Source of the DNA: Chamaecrista fasciculata
Lineage: Eukaryota; Streptophyta; Magnoliopsida; Fabales; Fabaceae
Assembly: GCA_003254925.1 (NCBI GenBank)
Contig: QANZ01007457.1
Location: 47,436 to 111,435, forward strand
Length of the DNA: 64,000 bases
Reading direction: 5' to 3'
The position numbers were made by a program, and so were the translations under genes. The notes under the pieces are model-generated. The model saw only the letters and a list, made by a program, of their open reading frames with translations. It was not told the origin of the DNA and did not search any database. Positions 1-9,750 of the stretch are shown piece by piece. The number at the start of each line of letters is the position of its first letter. The stretch's first letter is position 1.

Positions 1-202
1 ATTTGAAAATGTTTTATTTGGCCTGATGATATATATGATTAAGGTTTCATACGAATAAGTAGATGGCTTGAACCTATATTATATTTTGATTTTCAATTTT
101 ATTTGATCAATTATTGTATCCTTACAAAAGATAAGTGCATCAAAAGATTATTGCACATATTGATAATTTACTGAGGGCAATAGTGTGACTATTGAAATTA
201 TC

Positions 203-410
203 TAATAATGCCTTGAAGACAATAATTTTACTATTAAAGCTGTGTTATATCAGCCCTGAAGGCTAATAGTCAAAATATTTAGATAAAACCTATTAATAGC
301 CTTGAAGGTCAATAGAAATATATTTTGACGAAGTTGTTAAAAATATTTGTCAATAGTTTGAAGACATACATCAATCTAGATATTTGATAGCTTTGAAGGT
401 CAATATCAAA
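203..410 (+). repeat. Degenerate short tandem repeat with CTTGAAGG-AATA core
   Basis: A motif close to CTTGAAGGTCAATA recurs five times, near 210, 254, 300, 354 and 390, at spacings of about 35-55 bp. Copies vary (for example CCTGAAGGCTAATA near 254). The units are too diverged for a clean period, so this is an old tandem array or an internal repeat of a decayed element. Confidence 0.5.
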
Positions 411-728
411 ATAAATATTTCATTTTATATATGGTTTGATTGTTGTATTTTTAGATTTGATATATTATCGCAATTAAATTTGTGATGTGTTGATATGATT
501 AAACATGGGATTATCAGTAATTTTTATATATTGACAAGTGAAACCTGAAGTTCAAAGAGTATATATTTTCTTTGATGTAAATATACATTCCAATACAAGG
601 TGTGATTTTATAAAGTATAGGTATAATTAAATATTGAAGAATTCAAAGTACGTCATAAGTAGAGTATATTTATTCTTATAATGAATAATTTTATTTAAAA
701 GAAAGAGAATTGAAAAATCTCTCATAGG

Positions 729-767
729 TACTCTAGAAGAGTAATAATATATACTCTAGAAGAGTAA
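729..767 (+). repeat. 16-bp direct duplication, 23 bp apart
   Basis: The 16-mer TACTCTAGAAGAGTAA occurs at 729-744 and again at 752-767. Each copy also contains the small palindrome CTCT-AGA-AGAG. No function is evident. Confidence 0.7.
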
Positions 768-1250
768 GAATCTAATATCAACAAGATTATAGTTTTTGAC
801 ATAACCCGAGTAGTGGTTTAAATTTTGGATAATATTAAAGTATGATATCAATATATTCAAAGAAAATATGAGAATATGATGTGAATAAGTTATTAGAAAA
901 TTATATAGATAAAATATGAGATAATTCTTGAAGAACTAAATCTATTTTAATTAATTTATTTATCCCCTTTATTTCTTTGAATTATATATATCATCCATTT
1001 TTGTTTGGTTTATAATTTATATGTTAGTGTATTCATTTATTTCATTCATCCCTTTCATCTATTTTTATATGTTTTATATTTTTTCCAGTATTAATCATGT
1101 ATTTATCATACTGTCATATGATTAGGTATCTTGTTGAATTTTATCAAGCTTTCCCAAAGGAAAGAAAAATGCTATGGAGAAAAAAAAAGTGAATATAATA
1201 TCAAGCATGTGATCGTATGCTCCAAAAGAGTTTGGGACATGTGGGCATCA

Positions 1251-1735
1251 GACCATGAGTTTCCTCGACGCCTTCAGCGTATACAACCAGATAAAAATGA
1301 ACCCAGAGGACGTCGAGAAGACATCTTTCATCACAGAGCTGGGAACATACTGTTATACAATAATGTCGTTCAGTCTCAAGAACGCTGACGCCACATACCA
1401 GAGAATGATGGATCTTTTCTTCAAAGATCACATTGGAAGGAATTGGACGTTTACGTTGATGACATGGTAGTAAAAATAAAGGAAGGAGGCAACCACATTG
1501 AAGATCTAAAGGAAATCTTCGACCAGCTCAGAAGGTACTAGATGAAGCTGAATCCATCGAAGTGCGCCTCTGGAGTCAATGGAGGAAAGTTTCTGGGTTT
1601 CATGCTTACCCACAAAGGTATTGTGGCAAACCCGGAACAATGCAAAACCATCTTGGAGATGCAAGCTCCAAAGAAAATTAAGGAGGTCCAGCGCCTTAAG
1701 GGCAGGGTAGCCGTCTTGCATAGGTTCCTATCGAG
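1251..1735 (+). pseudogene. Gypsy reverse transcriptase, first part
   Basis: Copies the element RNA into DNA in living relatives. Visible are the conserved block SFLDAFSVYNQIKM, the segment EKTSFITELGTYCYT, and LKNADATYQRMM, all typical of Ty3/gypsy RT. The catalytic YVDD is at 1452-1463, but one frame later than the preceding block, so there is a frameshift near 1440. A TAG stop at 1539-1541 replaces the usual Gln before MKLNPSKC; CAG to TAG explains it. Downstream FLGFMLTHKGI is intact. The 5' half of RT and everything upstream is missing. The frame runs to 1735, where an intron-like segment begins. Confidence 0.85.
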
Positions 1736-1931
1736 GTAGAAGGTGCAACGCGCCTTATCACCAGCAATAAAGCTTTTTGCTTTTTGTTTTCCCTTTTTAA
1801 TGTTCCCTGTCTTATGAACTGATTGTCGCATTTCTTTACATTTTTTCCTTTCATCATGTAAGTCACCTTATGGTGCATAAGTATTATTAATAAAATGAGG
1901 ATTACTAATAAGAAGTTCTCTTTACATTCAG
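1736..1931 (+). other. Intron-like 196-bp insert in gypsy pol
   Basis: The segment starts GTAGAA and ends TTACATTCAG. It is T-rich, has a pyrimidine-rich 3' end and a CTAAT branch-like motif about 28 bp before the AG. Skipping it joins Leu-Ser-Arg to Ser-Ala-Asp-Arg in the same frame at the conserved end of the RT domain. AGGT lies at both edges, so a 4-bp target duplication from a small insertion is an alternative. No terminal inverted repeat is visible. A GT-AG intron or retained cryptic intron is the simpler reading. The intron described in Ogre elements lies elsewhere (between protease and RT), so this would be a different one. Confidence 0.5.
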
Positions 1932-2458
1932 GTCCGCTGATAGATGTCTACCTTTTTTCAAAATACTAAAAGCGGACTAAAGGTTCGAATGGACAAAAGA
2001 ATGCGAGGAAGCTTTCCAAGAGCTGAAAAAATACTTGGAAACACAGCCATCTCTGGGAACACCAGTCAAAGATAAATATATGTTTATCTAGCATCATCAG
2101 ACGAAGCAGTCAACTTGGCTCTAGTACTAGAAGAGGGTGAGGAGCAGAAAGCCATCTACTTCACCTGCAAAACACTCACGAGAGCAGAAAAACGATACCA
2201 TAGGCTGTAAAAATTAACTTTCTCCTTGCTTAAATAAACTAGGAAGTTGAGACAGTACTACCAACAGTACTAAATTATAGGCCAAACAGATAGACCCATC
2301 AGACAGATGGTTGAGCAACCAGGCATCGCTGGAAGAATGTCGCTTTGGTCAGTAAAAATCACAGAATATGGGATAATCTATGAACCAAGAAGAGCAATTA
2401 AGGGACAAGCACTAACAGATTTTGTGGCAGAAATGGCAGGGCCGGAGGGCGCTTAGGA
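1932..2458 (+). pseudogene. Gypsy RT connection and RNase H region
   Basis: Continues the RT frame after the intron-like segment: SADRCLPFFKIL, then FEWTKECEEAFQELKKYL, the usual junction of RT and RNase H. A stop replaces a residue near 1978, and a frameshift near 2090 moves the reading into the frame with YLASSDEAVNLALVLEE and KAIYFTCKTLTRAEKRYHRL. Further stops follow near 2208 and 2233. The segment SLWSVKITEYGIIYEPR to GQALTDFVAEM (about 2340-2434) is the linker that precedes the second RNase H in Tat elements. Confidence 0.8.
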
Positions 2459-2830
2459 TTGGACCTGGAAAATACACATTGATGGGGCATCGTCAAACTC
2501 ACAACAAGGGGCAGGAGTAGTGATGTACTCTCTAGATGGTTCCATCATAGAACAGTCTATAGAAATCAACTTCCCAATCATCAATAACCAGGCATAGTAC
2601 GAGGCGTTGATAGCTGCCCTAAAGCTGGCAGTGAACATGGGCGCCAAGAAACTTGAAGTTCTAGGTGACTCCCAACTAGTAATGCAACATATGAATGGTG
2701 AATATGAGGTAAAAGATCCAATGATGATGCAATACGCCCAAAAGACAAAGAAAATCATGGAGGGCGCTGGATCGAAGCCACTTTCCAACACATCTTCAGA
2801 GCGAAAAACACTAGGGCTGACGCTTTAGCA
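2459..2830 (+). pseudogene. Gypsy second (archaeal-type) RNase H
   Basis: The extra RNase H domain of Tat elements lies between the RT-linked RNase H and integrase. The acidic pattern can be followed: HIDGASSN (first Asp), YEALIAALKLA (Glu), VLGDSQLVMQHMNGEYEVKD (Asp and the basic ridge). A TAG stop precedes YEAL where a Glu codon is expected, and a TAG follows GPEGA near 2455. The domain ends in a run altered by a frameshift near 2765. Its presence, more than any other single feature, places this element in the Tat lineage. Confidence 0.8.
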
Positions 2831-2833
2831 AAG

Positions 2834-4145
2834 ATGGCGTCCAAACCAACTAAAGGACGAAGAGACTCCATGACCAAAAGAACCTTAAGGGAGCCATCAA
2901 TCATGGAAAAAGAGGTACTTCCAGCGGAAGAAGTTGAAGATTGGATGACCCCAATATACAAGTATTTGTCGACCAACGCCCTACCATCAGACAATAATGA
3001 AGCAAGAAAAATAGCCAGAAGAGCAGGAAGATATTTCATAAGGCAAGGTGCCCTCTACAAGAAAAACTTCAGTCATCCTGGAGCTAACTACATATCCAAA
3101 GAAGAAGCTAAGCGGGTATTGATGGAAGTCCATGAAGGGTTATGTGGAAGCCACCAAGGCCCAATGGCCATGAAGAAGAAAATCCAAAGGGTAGGATACT
3201 AGTGGCCCACAGTTCAGCAAGACGCCAAAAGCGTAGTCCGATCCTATGAGAAGTGCCAAAAGTATGCTAACATGGTTCACAAGCACCCTGCACCTTTGAG
3301 CGCCATAACCTCTCCTTGACCTTTTGACCTTTGGGGAATAGACACCGTAGGAACATTCCCAATGGGAACTTACCAAAGAAAATTTCTCATAGTAGCAGTA
3401 CATTATTTCACAAAGTGGGTAGAAGCAGAAGCAGTGGCGTCTATCACTACAAAGGCAGTGGAAAAATTTGTCTGGAAAAAGATAATAACCAGGTTTGGCG
3501 TATCAAACACCCTACTTTCTAACAATGGCACGCAATTCACCAGCAAGAAATTTCCAGGCTTCTGTAAAGACTGGAGGATCCATCATAAAACCACATCAGT
3601 GGAACACCCAGCCACAAATGATCAAGTTGAATTGGCCAACAGAATTGTCATTTAGGGAATCAAGAAAAGATTGGAATTCGCGAAGGGAAGATGAGTTGAT
3701 GAACTCCCTTTAGTATTGTGGTCTTACAGAACTACAGAGCAAACAACCACAAAGGAAACACCCTTTGCCCTGGCTTATGGGCACGAGGTAGTGATACCTG
3801 CTGAAGTTGGCATCCCAACAGACAGGATAGTCAATTATCTAGATTCAAATGACTCTAACTCCAAACTTGAGGAACTGGACAACCTAGAGGAAAGAAGGCA
3901 AGTGGCGGCCATAAAGCAAGCCGCCTATAATCAGATGATTGCAAAAATACCATGACGCCAAGGTCAAACCACAAACTCTCAAAGAAGAGGATCTGATACT
4001 CAAGACCGTGGAAAACAATCGAGTTTATCCCACACATGGAAAGTTGGGTCCAAATTGGGAAGGACCATACAGGGTGACAGAAACCCTCCCAGGCAACGCC
4101 TTCAAGCTGGAGACAATTGAAGGAAGGCCACTTCCAAATTCATGA
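2834..4145 (+). pseudogene. Gypsy integrase
   Basis: Would insert element cDNA into the genome. The N-terminal zinc region reads GLCGSHQGP and later VVRSYEKCQKY, where the first Cys of the HHCC finger has become Tyr. The catalytic core shows LWGIDTVGTF (first Asp), LLSNNGTQFTS (the second Asp, normally SDNG, is Asn) and QVELANR (Glu). Stops interrupt at about 3200 (Tyr position), 3318 (Trp position) and 3653-3655 (CAG to TAG before GIKKRLE). The C-terminal part LWSYRTTEQ, TPFALAYGHEVVIP follows, with a frameshift near 3950 before PNWEGPYRVTE. Catalytically dead by residue loss as well as by stops. Confidence 0.87.
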
Positions 4146-4716
4146 AACATGGCTAAGCTGAAATTCTATTTCCCTTAGAGAGGAATATTGTAATATCAAA
4201 GAAGGCCCATGAGCCATTTTTCTAAGATTTCATAAATCAATAAAGTACACTTTCAGTTAAACACACAATGTTAAATGAATTATCTAAAAGTTGCTCGGGG
4301 GGACACCCTCGAAGAAGTAACAAAAAGGCCCTCGAAGGCACCTTGTGAGTATGATACTCACCAACCAAGCGGACAACCTCCCTTGGAAGACTAGTCAAAA
4401 ATCAATGCATAGACATGCAATAAAACGCTTAGAAAAGCGAAGCCATAATGAAGGCAACACATAAACATGCAATAAGACGCATAAGAAGCAAAGTAGGAAT
4501 AAAAGCAGCGCATAAACATGCAATCAACGCTTGAAGGAAAAGAGCAAAGCAAGAGTAAAACTGCAAGAGGAAACAGTGAAATAAAAACCATAGCACAAAT
4601 AACGGCAAACAACGCTACCATAAGTTACCAAGTATTCAAAAAATGGCACAAAGGCCAGGAATATCCAAAAACCAAATAAAGGATTGCAAGCCTTAAATAA
4701 AAACTTGAAAAAAAGC
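4146..4716. other. Gypsy spacer between pol and antisense gene
   Basis: No coding frame is supported. It follows the integrase stop and precedes the antisense reading frame that ends at 4717. It contains a C-rich/G-rich patch (GCTCGGGGGGACACCCTCG near 4293) with self-complementary ends. Frames called on the minus strand here are out of register with the antisense gene. Confidence 0.5.
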
Positions 4717-7346
4717 TTAAATGGCTTGAGGGGCGTCCTCATCAACAACTTCGTCAACGTCCTCGTTGGCAGCCTCGTCATCGCCCTCCTGATCAGCTTC
4801 AGCATCAGCAGCCACACTGGAAGTCCCAACAATCGCGGCATCCTAGTTCCCAGATCCATCAGCGCCAGCAAACTCTTCACCCTCAAGAACCTCACAGTCC
4901 TCAAACCAAAGGAGATTAGGTTCTCCTTCAGAAGAGTATCCATCCTGGTCAAAGTTCTCAGGCATAGGAGGAATCTTGAGAGCTGGATCAACTTTAAGGG
5001 GGTCACGGATAACCCTCCCCTTACTATTTTGTTGGGACATATGCCAGACATCTCAAGACCAGGGAAACAAAGCTTCAGTTGGGCTATGGCATTCTTGAAT
5101 CCTAAATAATTATATCAGGAAGCTCTCCATTTCATCTAACACTTGACCATGCTCTTGTAGGCCGAGAGGGCATCCTCTTTAACTTTAGCCTCACTCTCAA
5201 GGTTAGAAACCTTCTGGTTCATATCGTTGAGGACCCTAGAAATCTTAGCAAGTTGCTTTTCTTTTTCTACAAGTGTCTTCTGGAAAGAGTCACGGGAAAC
5301 CTTGGTGAAGTTAAGTTCCTCGGTCAAATCCTCGTTTGAACATCGTAGCTTCTTCAAATCATTATGAGCGTCATCCCTCTCTGAAATGAGATCCCTCCTA
5401 AAGACATTTGACGACAACACTCTCAACGCCACCGCCCACAAAATCTGGCAGGCCTCAACCGAAGGATCTCTCACATTCTCCGTAGACGTCCTCGCAAGGT
5501 CGTCTCTCTGAGTAGCTGCCACCAAAGATAGGCAGTTGCTGAAAACAGCACTGGAGTCAAAATTACTTTACTCAGGAGCAGCAGGAATGAGAGGGACTTC
5601 AGTCTCAGGGCGTGGACGCTTCTGCGTACAAGCGGAGCGATCCTTAGGATCAGCAACAACACTCTTCTTCCCCTTATCCCTAGGATTAGCACCCTTGGCG
5701 GTTTGGATAGGGGAGTCAACAGGTTTGTTGATTGAGAGCGACCCAGGTCTGTGAGGAGCAACAAGAGGCCTATCAATAGAGCATGCCACACCCTTCCCCT
5801 TGTCCCTTCGACAACGCCGGGGACCAATGACATCAACCATAGAGCTATCATCGTTCAATGAAACAAAAGAAGAAATGCTTAAGTAAAAGCAAGCAAATAA
5901 AGACCAAAGTAAGTAAAATGACAAATACAAAAGGGACACATACAACGATATTCAAGCATGCGCTTGGGATCCAAAGGGCTTGTAGTGATTAATCGCAAAG
6001 CCGCCAGACGTTTCTCCACAGATAAATTTTCCCAATTACTCTCAAAGGTTCCATAGTGAGGACGCCGCCAGGACAAAGGAAACTTGGCGTGGTCATCCGA
6101 CTTGCGAACCAAGAAAGGCCTAGAAGGCCCTGCCTCCTTAATGAACACATATTTCTTTTGCCAGTTCTTTGGATTACTAACGGCATTAAGCAAACTCTGG
6201 GGACGGTTAGGACGCCGGTAGAACGAAACATAACAAAAATCCACCCAACGGGCGTAGAAGTAAAATAGAATAAAAGAGCAATAGCGATGACGCCGTCCCT
6301 CTGACACTTAGTAATAAAAGCAAGAAGGACGCGCCATCCATGGGCGCTTAACTGCATAGGGCTCATGTTCATAAGGTTTAGAACGTCTTTGATGGATGGA
6401 TGAAAGGGCATGTCTACATCACACTTCCTGAGAACGTCCTCAGCCAACAAAAAACCTCTCTCATCAATATAAAAGATGTCGAGCGCCTCATCCAAATGAC
6501 TTAAGTCAGAAATCCCACATCTAGCATATTGACAACGCCCCGAAGCCATCAACTCCTGATTCAATGCTCTCAGCTCCGGCACACCAAAATTCTCCAGGCG
6601 AAGGTCAGACATGGATGCATCAGTATTCTTCTTGTTAGCTTCAAGAATCCTCGCTTGCAGGTTTTGACGACGCCAATCAACAATACGGCGTGCATCGAAC
6701 ATTTTCTCATTACGCTCAGGACTACAAATGGACGGCGAATCCTTAGTCGTAGGAATGCATCCCAACTTATGGCCCTCGCACAAAACCAATTGGGGTAAGC
6801 GAGGAAGTCCACTTCCTCCTCAAAAATCTATTGTCTGGACTCACCAGTACCTATGGTGGACCAAAATGGAACATTAGCTTCACCAGTAGTTTTCGGAATC
6901 GAGGACGCCTCTACAATAGGCGCTGACTCCATAGGATGAGTTGACGCCAAAACATCACAAACTAGATCCTGCCTCGAGGATGCCGCAGAACCAAGAGGTG
7001 TGCGTGTTACATCCTTAGGTAACTCTAACGAGGATGCCAACCTATCACGACTACTACCTCCTCGGTCCATGGGAGATGGAGAAAGAGGCCTAGCAAGCAC
7101 TGATGGCCTGGGAGTCCGCGAGTCAACACCACCGCCCAGATCTGAAGAAACATGATAGTTATAACCTAGCGAATGAAAAACTTTCCTCCACTCACTAGTA
7201 AAACCAGGTGAAACACCCTCAGGGAAAAATGGATAATTGGGAAAATAAATGGCGATCGGTTACGGTTGATCACGGAACCCATACCCAAAATCAGAGGAAG
7301 AAGAAGAAGAAGAAGATATGAGATACTTACTTGGATCAAAATCCAT
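4717..7346 (-). pseudogene. Tat-type antisense gene (aORF), gypsy transposase-like domain plus coiled coil
   Basis: An antisense gene between integrase and 3' LTR is known from Tat elements such as maize Grande. Reading from 7346: MDFDPS is followed at once by GTAAGTAT (7330-7323), a consensus 5' splice site. A Ser/Pro-rich stretch follows (about 7200-6840), then a conserved region around HPSIKDVLNLMNMSPMQLSAHGWRV (about 6400-6310), which resembles the plant putative gypsy-type transposon domain. WQKKYVFIKEAG lies near 6160; then after LEYR another GTATGT donor-like site near 5948. A basic exon (PRRCRRDKGKG), a heptad-like coiled coil (ERDDAHNDLKKL to LESEAKVKED, about 5390-5170) and an acidic tail ending DEDAPQAI at TAA 4719-4717 complete it. 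Stops and frame changes at about 6828, 6290 and 4838 break it, some perhaps being intron edges. Function of these proteins is unknown. Confidence 0.7.
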
Positions 7347-7672
7347 AGTGTCAGCAGGAAGCAGAAAATCCCAGCTAGCAAAAACTTCAAAGTTCCACGA
7401 AGAACACGAAGAACTACGAAGAACGCGAAGAACACAATGAGCAAACATCAAACACATATTGCATAATAGAAACCAAATTGGAAAAAGAAAGCAAATAACT
7501 AACCCGGAATGGGACAACTTAACAATGTTCACAAGGAAGAAGCTCCAGAAGCAACGAAGGAAGCCCAACAAGGAAGGAAAAATTGCAGGGAAATGGAGGA
7601 AAGAAAGAGCGGACGCAGAAGTCAAACTAAAGCAAAGAAATGAGAGAGAGAAAGCAAAAGTGAAGAAGATGG
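7347..7672. other. Gypsy 3' noncoding region, left of copia insertion
   Basis: Lies upstream of the antisense gene start and so should hold its promoter region. It is purine-rich on the + strand with repeated GAAGAAC-like units (about 7385-7440). The last five bases, GATGG (7668-7672), are the target site of the copia element that follows. Confidence 0.6.
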
Positions 7673-9732
7673 TGTTGGAGAATGTGCCCTAGGGCCAATC
7701 ATTTTATAAATATGTTTTGAACATATTGATTAATTTATGGAGATAAATTAATGGTTATCATATTATTAGCATGTTTACTATGATAACAGTCCTTGATTAA
7801 TTATGAGATAATTAATCTAAACTGTCCCTGGTCGCTCATTCAAGTGGAAACTTGAAATGAACTAAGACCAGCATGACCTCGGTGCATAGAGATGCATGCA
7901 CTAGATGCTGGAACGAGAGTCATGGTGCAATTATGTAAAGGGTTACAAGTTGCTGGACTGGCCCGGAGAGTCCTGCATGGGTTTAGTCATCAGCTTGCCT
8001 CTCTTGTACGCCTGTCACGACGCCTTAGACCTGAGGTCATCATTATTCCGGCGTTGCAGTTGTCAAACTTTGGCTTAGTCTAACGTTGCCCGTAGCAGGG
8101 TAGCCATAAGGGCTAGGTACGGGTTTGGTTGATTGCCGTGCTGAGGAATGTGGATTGGCCAAAATGGGATTTTGTCCCTCATTAGATGAGAGATATCTAA
8201 CTGGCGCCCTCGATGAGTCTGTCCAAGGAAATGCGTGGCCACACTGGTAAATGGGACTAACTCAGGGAATCGAGAAAGTTGAGGTTTGGATTATGGATGA
8301 CCTTCCTGTGCCTAATCCATGACCAAGATATCGTGTGACAATAGGGTCTATGACAAGGTGGTACTAAGGTTAAGTCAGTTTTGGTAAAAACGATAACTCA
8401 CGTGTTTTGGGTAGTCGTGATGGCTTGCTAGAGTCCGCTCACGACTTGTAGGTCATAGAGATGGCTTACTGCCAACTTCAAGTGGGGCCTGCTGGGTCAC
8501 ACATGAGCAGGATCAGGACACCATTTCAAAGGGACACGAATTAGGGTTAATTCGTGGGTCACTCCGGTGGCACGATTTAAGACATAGCAAAATGTCTGGG
8601 ACATTAAGTCTTGTCTTAATTAATCTACAGTTGTGAAATATTTAAATTTGTGGGACAAGTTTAAATATAATAATTGTTAAATGATTAATAGGGATTAATT
8701 ATTTACAATTAAAATATTAGGGAAAATAAATCAGATAAGGTTCCTAAAAGTTAGGAAATTATTGATTTATAAAATTCCCCAATATTGGTTTGAGGGTGGC
8801 GCCTCATATTGAGTATTTGGATTAATAAAATTGTTTTATTAATTCAAATAATAAATTTGAATTCAAAAGATATGATGGAGATATTAAAAGATTTGAATCA
8901 AATAGATTTGGTGAGATCTCAACCCAGGATCTTTGGAGAATCATGAAATTCCTAATTGTTAGGAATGTTTTTGATTTATAAAATTCCAAGATAAAATAGG
9001 GGAGAGATGGCGCATTGCTCTATGGGTCCCATGGGAGATTTGATCTTCCATTTGATTCTCAGACATTGCATTTTGAATTTGAATTGAAATATTAAGGTAA
9101 TATTTTAATTGGAAATTCAAGTCCTGGAATTATAATATTATCAGAATATCATGATTTTAGGAATATTAAAATCACCAAAAATTATGCTTATATATAGGGT
9201 GCAAGTCGACTTGCCCCAACCCTAGCTCACATTGTGATTTTGTCTTCGTCCTTGTAGAGAGAGAGAAAAATCGACTTTAGCCTTAGAGACAGGAAAATCG
9301 ACTTTTGCCTAAGTGTTAGGAAAATTCGAATTCCACCATTAAAACTAGGGCTTTTGTGAGAGAAGAAAAGGCAAGAAGGAGTTCTTGTGGGGGGTTTCTT
9401 CTGTGCGCCACTTTTGTTATTGGATTCAAGAAGGAGTTCTTGAATTCAAACACTGTAGATTGGCCCCTGGTTCTTTTGGAGAAAAGAACGGAAGGCTAGC
9501 ACCTTGGTGCCCGGAAAACTGTTCGTGTGGATTACTGGCAGAGGGAGAACGCTGAGAGTGGACTCCTTGCACACGCCTTGTACACCCAACCGATTGAAAC
9601 TCGTGAGGTATACCACTATCTAAAAGTTTTAAATTCTGGTAGCGGATGCGTTCGGAAATTCAAGGACTAGGCGCTTTATTTTAAGTTTTATTTTTCTGCT
9701 TCCGCTGCGTTTGGCGCCTAGGATTCCCAATA
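7673..9732 (+). repeat. Copia element 1, 5' LTR
   Basis: Begins TGTTGGAGAATGTGCCC and ends GGCGCCTAGGATTCCCAATA, where the canonical CA end is TA (C to T at 9731; the 3' LTR keeps CA). A TATA-like TATATATA at 9189-9196, 1516 bp from the start, is the likely promoter. Downstream, short AATCGACTTT-containing units repeat at about 9262-9320. Open frames inside are shadows. Confidence 0.9.
9189..9196 (+). promoter_or_regulatory. LTR TATA box
   Basis: TATATATA followed by GGG lies at the same LTR offset in the 3' LTR (18710-18717) and a TATATATAGGGTTTGG version lies in the related LTR type (for example 60416-60430). Transcription of the element probably starts a few tens of bases downstream. Confidence 0.55.
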
Positions 9733-9733
9733 G

Positions 9734-9750
9734 TGGTATCAGAGCCACAC
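9734..9750 (+). promoter_or_regulatory. Primer binding site for initiator tRNA-Met
   Basis: TGGTATCAGAGCCACAC begins one base after the 5' LTR. It matches the 3' end complement of plant initiator tRNA-Met, the usual copia minus-strand primer. The same site is seen in the minus-strand copies at 21842-21854, 44359-44371 and 56249-56261. Confidence 0.88.

Larger units (their letters stand above)
1..1250. other. AT-rich flank without recognised gene
   Basis: No coding frame with a recognisable product was found on either strand. The stretch is strongly AT-rich and holds short internal repeats (listed separately). It ends where gypsy reverse-transcriptase homology begins abruptly near 1251, without a gypsy 5' LTR, primer site or gag. 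It may be the DNA into which the truncated gypsy element was joined, or remains of another old retroelement; I cannot tell which. Confidence 0.6.

Noticed and set aside
4524-5051. 175-codon minus-strand frame rich in Leu and Phe
   Set aside because: Overlaps the acidic tail of the antisense gene in another frame; its hydrophobic look comes from reading Asp/Glu codons out of frame.
7892-8083. Open frame of 63 codons, repeated at 17413-17604
   Set aside because: Lies inside both LTRs of element 1 upstream of the TATA box and has no protein family features; a shadow in repeated noncoding DNA.
9734-9750. Possible tRNA gene at the primer sites
   Set aside because: Only the short complement of the tRNA 3' end is present, with no cloverleaf; it is a retrotransposon primer site.
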